Below are positions 1 through 7,719 of a stretch of 64,000 nucleotides of DNA, piece by piece. The stretch comes from Deinococcus radiotolerans. Its GTDB lineage: Bacteria; Deinococcota; Deinococci; Deinococcales; Deinococcaceae. The stretch spans positions 186,001-250,000 of the forward strand of contig NZ_BMPE01000003.1 in assembly GCF_014647435.1 (NCBI RefSeq), in the 5' to 3' direction. Below the pieces are notes generated by a model. The model did not search any database, was not told where the DNA came from, and saw only the letters and a program-made list of their open reading frames with translations. The number at the start of each line of letters is the position of its first letter. Positions within the stretch are counted from its first letter, which is position 1. Made by a program: the position numbers and the translations under genes.

Positions 1-1
1 C

Positions 2-313
2 AGCGACGCCAACTACACCGACCTGAGCGGCATCTGGACGCACCCCTTCGGCGTGGTCAACTTCAACGTCACCGGGAAGACCGGCACCGGCACGTTCAGC
101 AGCAGCCGCGCCGGAGTGCCCAGCGTGCCCATCAACCTGTACTTCAACGGCGACACCGTCACCGCCACCTCACCCAAAAACCCGGACTTCAGCTTCGTGG
201 CGTCCCTGCGCGCCGGCCGCAAGGCCATGCTGGGCACGTACACCCTCAAAGGCGAGCAGGAACGCTGGTGCATGTACCGCCCCGGCACGCCCCGCCCCGC
301 CGAATGCAAGTGA
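2..313 (+). CDS. 3' end of an unknown protein upstream of injection-system genes (5' truncated)
   Basis: The reading frame is open from the left edge of the window, so only about the last 103 residues are visible. The visible part is rich in Thr, Ser, Val and Gly, looks like beta-sheet (alternating polar and hydrophobic residues), and ends in a short Pro/Arg/Cys tail (CMYRPGTPRPAECK). No family is recognisable. It lies 37 bases before the tube-binding protein gene, on the same strand, so it is probably part of the same contractile injection system operon, perhaps as a minor structural or cargo protein. A GTG at 53 could start a shorter product, but the open frame upstream makes truncation by the window edge more likely. 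Confidence 0.6.
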   Translation, partial: SDANYTDLSGIWTHPFGVVNFNVTGKTGTGTFSSSRAGVPSVPINLYFNGDTVTATSPKNPDFSFVASLRAGRKAMLGTYTLKGEQERWCMYRPGTPRPAECK

Positions 314-350
314 CCCTTCCCTCACCGCACCCCCACACAGGAGGCACCCC

Positions 351-977
351 ATGAGCGACATTTCAGGCAGCGGCGGGCAGTTCATCAAAGCGCAGATCGT
401 ACCCATGGAAGGCGACCGCAAACGCACGCCCATCGAGTGCATGTTCAACCCCCGCGAGTACGCCATCAGCCGCAGCGTGAACTGGAAGACCGAAAGCAAC
501 GACAACAACGACACCGGCAACAAGGTGTACCTCGGCGGCTCCCCCGCCAAACTCACGCTGGAACTGTTCTTCGACACGTACGCCCGCCGGCAGTCCGCCG
601 GCGTGGTCGAGGACGTCCGCAAGTACACGGCCGCCCTGTGGGCCCTGAGCGAGATGGACACCGGCGGCAGCCAGGGCGGCAAGGGCAGCATCAAGAAAGG
701 CAAACCCACCAGCGTGCTGTTCCAGTGGGGGCAGACCTGGCACTTCCAGGCGGTCATCACCGACATCGAGCAGCAGTTCACGCTGTTCATGCCGGACGGC
801 ACCCCGGTCCGCTCGGTCATGAAAACCACCTTCGAACAGGCCGACCACGCCACCTCCTTCGAGGGCAAGAGCGGCCACTCCAGCTACCACATCAGTCAGG
901 GCATCCGCGCCTCGGCCGCGCAGCGCGGCTTCGTGGGTGACCTGCGCCGCACGCCCTTCGGGAAGGGGCAGACGTGA
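351..977 (+). CDS. Contractile injection system tube-binding protein (Afp7-like)
   Basis: The product has 208 residues. It resembles the N-terminal domain of Afp7/PVC7-type proteins, which sit at the junction of inner tube and spike and help baseplate assembly in extracellular contractile injection systems and phage-like tails. Telling features are an early segment reading CMFNPREYAISR, followed by a stretch on beta-strand growth (KLTLELFFDTYARR) and one reading LFQWGQTWHFQAVITDI, all usual for this family. The LysM domain that many relatives carry at the C terminus is not evident; the protein ends about 40 residues after the core. A GGAGG ribosome site lies 8 bases before the ATG. The stop overlaps the GTG start of the spike gene by four bases (GTGA), which argues for translational coupling and a shared particle. 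Confidence 0.8.
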   Translation: MSDISGSGGQFIKAQIVPMEGDRKRTPIECMFNPREYAISRSVNWKTESNDNNDTGNKVYLGGSPAKLTLELFFDTYARRQSAGVVEDVRKYTAALWALSEMDTGGSQGGKGSIKKGKPTSVLFQWGQTWHFQAVITDIEQQFTLFMPDGTPVRSVMKTTFEQADHATSFEGKSGHSSYHISQGIRASAAQRGFVGDLRRTPFGKGQT

Positions 978-2764
978 CCCGCGCCACCCGCGACGCACTC
1001 GAAGGTGCCGTCAGCACCCTGTACCTGAACCTCGACGGGCGCGACATGCCCCCCGAACAGTTCCGCATGATCGACGAGATCACCGTCGACAGCAGCCTGC
1101 AACTGCCGGACGTGGCGTCCATCACCCTGCGCGACCCCGAGGGTGAACTCGTGGACGACACGACCTACAAGCTGGGCGCGCGCATCAAGGTGATCGCGCA
1201 GGTCAAAGGCAACAAGGAAACGGTGTTCGACGGGGAGATCGTGGAGATCGAACCCCGCTTCACGCGCGGCACGCAGCAGCTGCGTCTGCGGGCCTTCGAC
1301 CGCCTGCACCGCCTCTCCCGCGGCACGCACACGAAATCCTACCTGAACGTCAGCGACATGGACCTCGTCAAGAAGATCGCGTCGGAAGTCGGCCTGACCG
1401 CCAAGACCGGCAGCGCCAGCGTCGTGCATCCCTACGTCCTGCAGCACAACCAGTCGCACCTGTCCTTCCTGCGTGAACGCGCCGCGCGCCTCGGGTACAT
1501 CCTGTACGTGGACGGCACCACCCTGCACTGCGAACCCGTGCGCGGTCAGGACCCCATCGTGCTCACCTGGGGCGACAACCTCAGCGAATTCCTGCCCCGC
1601 CTGAGCAGCCTGAACCAGACGAGCGCCAGCACCGTCCGGTCCTGGGACCCCAAGCAGAAGCGCGCCGTGACCAGCGAAAAACAGAACGGCGAAGGCAAAG
1701 CCAAGGTTCAGGAAAGCACCCGCAGCGAGCAGGTCTCACAGCAGGCCTTCAGCATGAAAGCCCCGGCGACCAGCAGCGCCCTGATCGTCCGCGACCAGGG
1801 CTACGCGGACGCCATCGCGCAGGCCCAGCGCAACCGCGTTGCTGAAGGTCTGCTCGAGGCGCGCGGACAGGCCGCCGGGTACCCCCGCCTGACCGCCGGC
1901 ACGCAACTGGACATCAAGAACGTCGGGCAGCGCTTCAGCGGCTCGTACGTCGCCAGCAGCGTCCGCCACGTCTACCGCAACGGCGAGGGCTACAGCACCG
2001 AGTTCGCCGTGACCGGCAGCCACCCCGACTCCCTGGCCGGCATGATCCGCCAGGTCACCGGCGGGGCGGGCAGCGCAGGCGGCGCGGGCGGCTTCACGCC
2101 CGCGCCGGGCCTGATGATCGGCATCGTCACCAACAACGACGACCCGGACAACCAGGGCCGCGTGAAACTGAAACTTCCCGCCCTGACCGAGGACGACGAG
2201 ACCGACTGGGCGCGCGTCGTGAACCTCGGCGGCGGCCCGAACCGCGGCTCGCAGCACACCCCGGAAGTCAACGACGAGGTCCTCGTCGGCTTCGAACACG
2301 GCGACATCCACCACCCCTACGTGATCGGCGGCCTGTGGAACGGCACCGACACCCCACCCCGCCCCACCGCGAAAGTCGTGAAGAACGGCAAGGTCATTCA
2401 GCGCGTCTACCGCACCCGCCTGGGCCACGAATTCATCTACGACGACCCGCAGGACCCCGACCCGCCCAAGATCACCGTGCAGAGCAGCAAGGGCCACGCC
2501 ATCGAACTCAACGACGACAAGAAAAAACCCTTCGCTGAGTACCGCACCAAGGCCGGGCACCGCCTTACTCTTATGGATGATCCCAAAGCGCCCTTCGTGG
2601 TCCTGCGCGACAAGAACGGCAACGAGGTCAAACTCGACAGCAAGAGCAACACCCTCACCATCACCAGCACCGGCCGCCTGGAACTCAAGGCCACCCGCGG
2701 CATCCGCATTGACGGCGGCGGCGGGAACGTCGACGTGAAAGGCGTCATGATCAACCTCAACTGA
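974..2764 (+). CDS. VgrG/Afp8-like baseplate spike protein
   Basis: The product has 596 residues. It is the spike that tips the inner tube of a contractile injection machine. The N-terminal half (about 1-360) resembles phage late control protein D, the gp27-like hub. Around residues 375-455 is a gp5-type OB-fold segment containing GIVTNNDDPDNQGRVKLKLP, then WARVVNLGGG and VLVGFEHGDIHHPYVIGGLW, which are classic for VgrG and Afp8. The C-terminal 100 residues alternate short polar strands (for example KSNTLTITSTGRLELKATRG) and fit the beta-prism or beta-helix needle. The start is GTG, overlapping the preceding stop as GTGA. No toxic extension follows the needle, so this looks like a structural spike. 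Cargo would have to be another gene, and the next one is the obvious candidate. Confidence 0.88.
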   Translation: MTRATRDALEGAVSTLYLNLDGRDMPPEQFRMIDEITVDSSLQLPDVASITLRDPEGELVDDTTYKLGARIKVIAQVKGNKETVFDGEIVEIEPRFTRGTQQLRLRAFDRLHRLSRGTHTKSYLNVSDMDLVKKIASEVGLTAKTGSASVVHPYVLQHNQSHLSFLRERAARLGYILYVDGTTLHCEPVRGQDPIVLTWGDNLSEFLPRLSSLNQTSASTVRSWDPKQKRAVTSEKQNGEGKAKVQESTRSEQVSQQAFSMKAPATSSALIVRDQGYADAIAQAQRNRVAEGLLEARGQAAGYPRLTAGTQLDIKNVGQRFSGSYVASSVRHVYRNGEGYSTEFAVTGSHPDSLAGMIRQVTGGAGSAGGAGGFTPAPGLMIGIVTNNDDPDNQGRVKLKLPALTEDDETDWARVVNLGGGPNRGSQHTPEVNDEVLVGFEHGDIHHPYVIGGLWNGTDTPPRPTAKVVKNGKVIQRVYRTRLGHEFIYDDPQDPDPPKITVQSSKGHAIELNDDKKKPFAEYRTKAGHRLTLMDDPKAPFVVLRDKNGNEVKLDSKSNTLTITSTGRLELKATRGIRIDGGGGNVDVKGVMINLN

Positions 2765-2794
2765 CCCCGGCCCCCCGTTCGCCCAGGAGACGTC

Positions 2795-4867
2795 ATGACC
2801 CAGTCCTCCACCCTCACCCCCGCCGGTCGCCTGCTCCACCACCTCGAAGATGGAGCCCAGCGCCTCACCGGACAACTCCTCACCGGACTCGGCCTTCAGA
2901 CCCCCACACCGGCACCCGCTGCGCCCACCACCCCCAAAACCGGGCAGGACTGGGAGCGCGACTTCACCGTCACCAGCGGCGTGCTGACCATGAACCTCCA
3001 CCTGCGCCGAAGCAAAGGCGGCGGCCTGAACGGCCACTACACCGTTCAGAACAAAGGAAAACCGCTCAGCCAGCGCTGGCCCGTCACCGGGCAACTCCAG
3101 CGGGACGACACGTTCAGCCTGCACGGCACCCAGAACGGCGCCACGTTCACCGGCAGCCTGCGCGGCGGCATTCCGCAGGTCAGCGAATTCCATAACCGCT
3201 CGTTCCAGTTGCAGAACCTCAGATTCCGCCGTCTTCCCTCCGCGGCGGTCGTGCAGGCCGCCGGTGCAGGCGCGACCACCGCACCCTCCACCACCTCGGC
3301 GGGAGCCGCGGGCGCCAAGCCGGCCAGCAGCCCCCTGCCCAACCTGCCCGCCTTCCGGGAACCCGGTTTCCTCCCCAGATTGCGGCAGGTCGCCGCGTCA
3401 ATCAACACCACGCCCGAGATCGTGCTGGGGTTCCTGACCCTGGAAAGCACCCTCGACCCCACCAGCAACAAGAACAACACCCGGCAGTACAAGGGCCTCG
3501 GGCAGATCGGTGACGCGGCCAGAGTAGACATCAACCGATTCATCAAGTCGCGTGGATTGGCGCTTAAAACGCTTCAGACCACCTCAGAACTGACGGGTTT
3601 GACCGCGACACAGCAGCTGGATTACATCGAGATTCACCTCAAGATTCATATGAGGCAGGTGGATGTCGAGAACAAGGTGGCCGGGAAGACCAGTTCACTG
3701 GAGCAGGTGTACATGGCACATCTGGGTGGCAGCGCCCGGTACGCGCAGCAGGACGTGTGGGTGACGTCCGACAGTGCCGCCTACCACCAGAACCCGATGG
3801 ACGCTGATCAGGACGGACAGAACACGCCCGCTGAGGCTGCCGACACGGTGCGGGGCAAGTTCACGGCAACTTTCCGGGCCAATCTGGATGAACGGAGCCG
3901 TCACCTGCGGCCGACCAAGCGGAAATTTGACGGAACCGTGCAGCTGTTCTACGTGTTCGACCCCAAGTACGACAACGGATACCCACTGTTCTCGCTGGGC
4001 GACGCCGCTCCGTCAGTCACGCCGACGCCCGCGGTTGCAGGTGGAGCGTCGGGGGCGCCTGAGCCTGAACCGGCGAACGCCCCCGACGCGTTGGATCACC
4101 TGATGAAATTCACGAGCGAAACGCCGGAGTACACGGTTGCGCAGGTGCGCATCGCCCGGCAGGTCATCCAGATACAGCCTGCCTCGGCGCGCGCGGAACT
4201 GTACCTGCTGCTTCAGGAGAAGACGCCGCATCACTCGCAGCGCAACAACCTGAGCCTGGGTCGTGCGGTTGATGGAGATAAGCCGGGCGGCAGGATCGGG
4301 AATGTCATGTGCAACCTGACGAGCGCGGCGATGGTTCTTGAACAGCTGGGCATCGAGAATCCGGACCCCGAGCACTTCCCGCAGTTCGAGGACTACCTCG
4401 AAGATCTGCGCCGGAAGTTCGTGGATGCCAAATACCAGGAGCTGATCAAAGCTGGCCTGTCAGCCAAGATGGCGAGAAAAGGGTCATACGACCGCTTCCA
4501 CCGAACGACCCAAGAAGGCTGGGGAAAAGTACTTGATTTGATGGGGACGCAGCACACCAATGTGCAAACTTCGCCAGATCGGGCCTACTGGGAAACGAAG
4601 ATCAAGCCGCATCTTGCTGCGGGTGAAGCTGTGATGATGAGTATCTATGGGCATATCGTCAGACTTCAAGGAATGGATGAGGAAGGTCTGATTGTAGACG
4701 ATCCATACGGAAGGTCAAAATTGCTTAAGACTGATAACCTTAAACCGGAGGACCGCTTCGGCATGTATAAACACCAAGCGAACGTAAGCGGCAACAATAC
4801 AGTCTGGAGCTGGAAGAGCGTGGCGGAGCATCCAATGCTGTGGCTGGCAGTGGTGAAGAAAAAATGA
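2795..4867 (+). CDS. Modular cell-wall-directed protein: beta domain, lytic-transglycosylase-like domain, C39-like peptidase domain
   Basis: The product has 690 residues and no signal peptide. Residues 50-147 are beta-rich and of unknown type. Residues 149-187 form an Ala/Thr/Pro linker. Residues 188-320 look like a lytic-transglycosylase fold, with a candidate catalytic Glu217 in FLTLESTLDP followed by YKGLGQI, as in the ES...GLxQ signature. Residues 400-432 form a second Pro/Ala linker. Residues 490-690 resemble a C39-type papain-like peptidase: Cys506 in NVMCNLTSAAM, His620 in YGHIVRL and Asp635/636 before PYG. Both activities would fit attack on cell wall or protein substrates. Its place directly behind the spike gene suggests a cargo/effector or a tail lysozyme. 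From about residue 550 (position 4440) the DNA drops to 42-58 percent GC in several hand-counted lines. The stop overlaps the next ATG by four bases. Confidence 0.72.
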   Translation: MTQSSTLTPAGRLLHHLEDGAQRLTGQLLTGLGLQTPTPAPAAPTTPKTGQDWERDFTVTSGVLTMNLHLRRSKGGGLNGHYTVQNKGKPLSQRWPVTGQLQRDDTFSLHGTQNGATFTGSLRGGIPQVSEFHNRSFQLQNLRFRRLPSAAVVQAAGAGATTAPSTTSAGAAGAKPASSPLPNLPAFREPGFLPRLRQVAASINTTPEIVLGFLTLESTLDPTSNKNNTRQYKGLGQIGDAARVDINRFIKSRGLALKTLQTTSELTGLTATQQLDYIEIHLKIHMRQVDVENKVAGKTSSLEQVYMAHLGGSARYAQQDVWVTSDSAAYHQNPMDADQDGQNTPAEAADTVRGKFTATFRANLDERSRHLRPTKRKFDGTVQLFYVFDPKYDNGYPLFSLGDAAPSVTPTPAVAGGASGAPEPEPANAPDALDHLMKFTSETPEYTVAQVRIARQVIQIQPASARAELYLLLQEKTPHHSQRNNLSLGRAVDGDKPGGRIGNVMCNLTSAAMVLEQLGIENPDPEHFPQFEDYLEDLRRKFVDAKYQELIKAGLSAKMARKGSYDRFHRTTQEGWGKVLDLMGTQHTNVQTSPDRAYWETKIKPHLAAGEAVMMSIYGHIVRLQGMDEEGLIVDDPYGRSKLLKTDNLKPEDRFGMYKHQANVSGNNTVWSWKSVAEHPMLWLAVVKKK

Positions 4868-5499
4868 CCAGCAAACATCAATTCTTCAAAAGAAATGCCG
4901 CGCTCATCCTCTGTGGCATGGCAGCACATGTAGCGTCGTGCGCAAAGGCGTCCGAAAGACAAGCAAACCTCATCGGGCGAAATTTAGTGGTTGCCAAGCA
5001 GACCCCTGAAGGTCCTGTGCGCCGCATGCCCTCCATCGAAAATAGCCCTTTCTGTACATCGTACCAGTGCGTTATCAGTGAACCCGTTGAAGGAAAGGAC
5101 GGCGACTCCATCTGGGTTGTGCTTCCGTTGACCACCCGCGCAGGCGACGCCCTTGCACAAAGGTACAAAGGGTCTTTTTTCCCCGAACTGACGGTACACA
5201 TCGAGAAGAATCTAATCCTCTTTGCCAATCTGGCTGTTGACACTCGGGTGCGTTCGCCCATGCCGGCGGCGACGCTGAATCTGCTGGGGAATTTCACGCG
5301 ACTGGTGCTGGGCGCGCCGGTCAGCGCGCAGAAGCTCTCGGGCTGTTACCGTTCGCTGGTCACGGAGGCCACGTGCGTCGTGGGTCGGGGCTCGGTGCGG
5401 GTGGGCGGGCAGGTTCGGGCCTACGTGGCGGCCTTCCGCACTGTGGATGACGGCGCGGGGTACTCCGTGGTGAATTACTCGATAGGCCTGGAGGACTGA
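4864..5499 (+). CDS. Predicted lipoprotein overlapping the cell-wall effector gene (possible immunity or partner protein)
   Basis: The product has 211 residues. The ATG at 4864 overlaps the previous stop (ATGA), and I prefer it to the in-frame upstream start at 4840. The N terminus is a basic run, a hydrophobic stretch (AALILCGMAAHV) and a lipobox-like ASC ending at Cys26, so the protein is probably a membrane-anchored lipoprotein. The mature part has four further Cys (FCTSYQC and two later), which could form disulfides outside the cytoplasm. I do not recognise a family. The coupling to a putative wall-degrading or peptidase protein, the outside location and the shared low-GC patch (to about 5240) make an immunity or accessory role plausible. 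This is inference, because immunity genes are not usual in eCIS loci. It overlaps the ATPase start by one base. Confidence 0.6.
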   Translation: MTSKHQFFKRNAALILCGMAAHVASCAKASERQANLIGRNLVVAKQTPEGPVRRMPSIENSPFCTSYQCVISEPVEGKDGDSIWVVLPLTTRAGDALAQRYKGSFFPELTVHIEKNLILFANLAVDTRVRSPMPAATLNLLGNFTRLVLGAPVSAQKLSGCYRSLVTEATCVVGRGSVRVGGQVRAYVAAFRTVDDGAGYSVVNYSIGLED

Positions 5500-7448
5500 T
5501 GGGAGAGGTGGTGCATGCGGTAGACGTACCCCGCGCGCAGGCGCTTCAGGCGCTGTGTGATCAGTTGAGCGCGCAGGTGCTGGACGTGGCGCTGAACGAG
5601 CAGGCGGAGCCGGACGTGCGGTACGTGGTGGCGCTGCCGGACCTGACGGGCACGCGGCTGGCGGACGTGCAGGCGCGACTGGACCTGACGGAGTTCGAGA
5701 CGGGCGTGCTGGCGCTGGCGCTGGCGACTGAGCTGTTCCCGGAGCGGATGCTCGCGGCGTGCGCGGCGGCGCTGCAGATGGACAGTCTGTACGCGGCGTT
5801 CCTGACGCCGTCCCTGACGCGACGCTGGCTGCTGGGCGATGACTGGGCCGAGGGCGCGGCGTTCAGTGCCGAGCGGCCACTGGTGGCGTGTGGCCTGATC
5901 GAGTTTGGCGCGAGTGCGAACGCCAGTGTGCTGGAGGCCCTGACGCCCCTGCGGCTGGGGGCGGGGCTGCTGTCGGACCTGCGGGGCCTGCCGGGTGTAC
6001 CGCCGGACCTGCGGGGCGTGCTGCGTGACCTGCCGCCCGGCGGCCTGCTGAGTGACTCGCAGGAGGCGCAGCGGGAGGGCCTGGGGAAGCACCTGAGCCG
6101 GGCAGGTGATGAGCGCGCTGCGCTGCTGTTCGGCACGAACGTGGCTGGCATGCAGGCGGTCGCGGCGCATCTGCTGGGCGCCAGCGCGAGCCTGCTGGAC
6201 CTGCCGCTGCTGGCTGCCCGGCCCGCCGAGGAGCAGGAGGGTCTGCTGCGCGCCCTGCGGCGCGACACCCGCCTGCGGGGCACGCGCGTGGCGGTGGACG
6301 CGGCCACGCCCCTCTCGGACGCGTTGCCCCCCGAGGGGCTGGTGGACCGCGTGCTGGACGCCGCTGCTGGACCGGTGGTGATCCTGGCGGCTGATCCGCT
6401 GCCGCTTGATTCGCCGCGCGCGGTGGTGAGTGCCGAGGTGGGTGCGCCCACGCCCGCCGAGCAGCGGGAACGCTGGGCGCAGGCGCTGGGTGTGAATGCG
6501 GATCAGCCGCTGCTGCGGCAGCTGGGGGACCAGTTTCACCTGAACCTGGACCGGATTGACGCGTTGGCCCGCGACGCCCGCGCGGCCCTGCCGGGCAACG
6601 CGAGTCACGCGGCGCGCCTGGAGCGCGCCTGGGAGGCAGCGCGCGGCGCGAACCGCCGCCTGATGGGCAGCCTCGCGCAGCGCATCGAGACCCGCGCGGG
6701 CTGGGCGGACCTGATCCTCCCGGACGCGGAGCGCCTGGCGCTGGAACAGATTGCCGCGCACGTCCGGCACCGCTCGGTGGTGTTCGAGGACCTTGGGCTG
6801 GCCCGCCCGGGGCGGGGCCGCTCGATCACGGCGCTGTTCAGCGGGCCCAGCGGGACCGGGAAGACCCTGAGTGCCGAGGTCCTGGCGCGGGAACTGAATC
6901 TGGACCTGTACCGGGTGGACCTGAGCAGCACGGTCAGCAAGTACATCGGTGAGACCGAGAAGAACCTGAAGAAGATCTTCGACGCGGCGGATCAGGGTGG
7001 GTGCGTGCTGCTGTTCGACGAGGCGGACAGCGTGTTCGGCAAGCGCGGCGAGGTGCGCGACAGCAATGACCGCTACGCGAACACGCAGGTGAACTACCTG
7101 CTGCAACGCCTGGAGACCTTCAACGGGCTGGCGCTGCTGACCACGAACCTGGAAAGCAGTATGGACGTGGCGTTCATGCGCCGCCTGCAGTTCGTGATCA
7201 ACTTCCGCGCGCCTCAGGCGGCGGAACGTGAGCGGCTGTGGCGGGGCGCGTTCCCGGCGGCCCTGGACACCAGCGAGCTGGATTTCGGGCGGCTGGCGCA
7301 GGCGGACGTGGCGGGCGGGAATATCCGCTCGGTGGCGCTGAACGCGGTCTTTCTGAGCGTCTCTCGCCGGCAGCCGCTCACGCAGGTGCTGGTGGAGGAG
7401 GCGCTGCACCTGGAGTTCCGGAAGCTGGGGCGCCTGGTCCTGACCTGA
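5499..7448 (+). CDS. AAA+ ATPase of contractile injection system (Afp15-like)
   Basis: The product has 649 residues. AAA+ ATPases of this kind are a hallmark of eCIS clusters and are thought to act in particle assembly or sheath handling in the cytoplasm. The first 420 residues are a Leu/Ala-rich N-terminal region typical of the Afp15 type. Walker A is GPSGTGKT at residues 449-456, Walker B is LLFDEADS with Asp507 and Glu508, followed by sensor-1-like LTTNLESS and an arginine-finger-like MRRLQF segment. The ATG overlaps the preceding TGA by one base (TGATG), so it is translated in the same operon. It is the last gene of the cluster visible here. Sheath, tube, gp25, baseplate J and PAAR genes are not in the window and should lie to the left if the system is complete. 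Confidence 0.85.
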   Translation: MGEVVHAVDVPRAQALQALCDQLSAQVLDVALNEQAEPDVRYVVALPDLTGTRLADVQARLDLTEFETGVLALALATELFPERMLAACAAALQMDSLYAAFLTPSLTRRWLLGDDWAEGAAFSAERPLVACGLIEFGASANASVLEALTPLRLGAGLLSDLRGLPGVPPDLRGVLRDLPPGGLLSDSQEAQREGLGKHLSRAGDERAALLFGTNVAGMQAVAAHLLGASASLLDLPLLAARPAEEQEGLLRALRRDTRLRGTRVAVDAATPLSDALPPEGLVDRVLDAAAGPVVILAADPLPLDSPRAVVSAEVGAPTPAEQRERWAQALGVNADQPLLRQLGDQFHLNLDRIDALARDARAALPGNASHAARLERAWEAARGANRRLMGSLAQRIETRAGWADLILPDAERLALEQIAAHVRHRSVVFEDLGLARPGRGRSITALFSGPSGTGKTLSAEVLARELNLDLYRVDLSSTVSKYIGETEKNLKKIFDAADQGGCVLLFDEADSVFGKRGEVRDSNDRYANTQVNYLLQRLETFNGLALLTTNLESSMDVAFMRRLQFVINFRAPQAAERERLWRGAFPAALDTSELDFGRLAQADVAGGNIRSVALNAVFLSVSRRQPLTQVLVEEALHLEFRKLGRLVLT

Positions 7449-7719
7449 GTGCGGGACGGGGCGGCCGCGACAGGTGGGCTGAGGATGTCGTACTCTGGGG
7501 TGTTCGCCAGCGCGCGGCCCTGTGGCCCCGCGCGGCAGCGCTCTGGGCCGCGCACGGACCGGCCCGCCACGCGGTCCCCCATCCAGGGTGTCATCGTGTG
7601 GCCGGTGATCAGACTGTCCACCCCGGACGGCCTGACCTGCCTGTCCCCGGAGTGTTCCCCTTGCCTGCGCGGCCGGTGCGCCGCGTTCCTTCTCACCTGA
7701 CCTTGAAACGGAAGCCATC
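7449..7719. other. Intergenic region between ATPase and next gene
   Basis: This 271-base gap contains a weak open frame (ATG at 7485 to 7700, plus strand) with no recognisable domain, a Cys-rich end and no convincing ribosome site. I see no clear terminator with a T-run after the ATPase gene and no strong promoter. I treat the region as non-coding. Confidence 0.4.

Noticed and set aside
7485..7700. Small ORF between ATPase and the 667-residue gene
   Set aside because: No ribosome site, no domain and no promoter evidence; kept only as an intergenic note.
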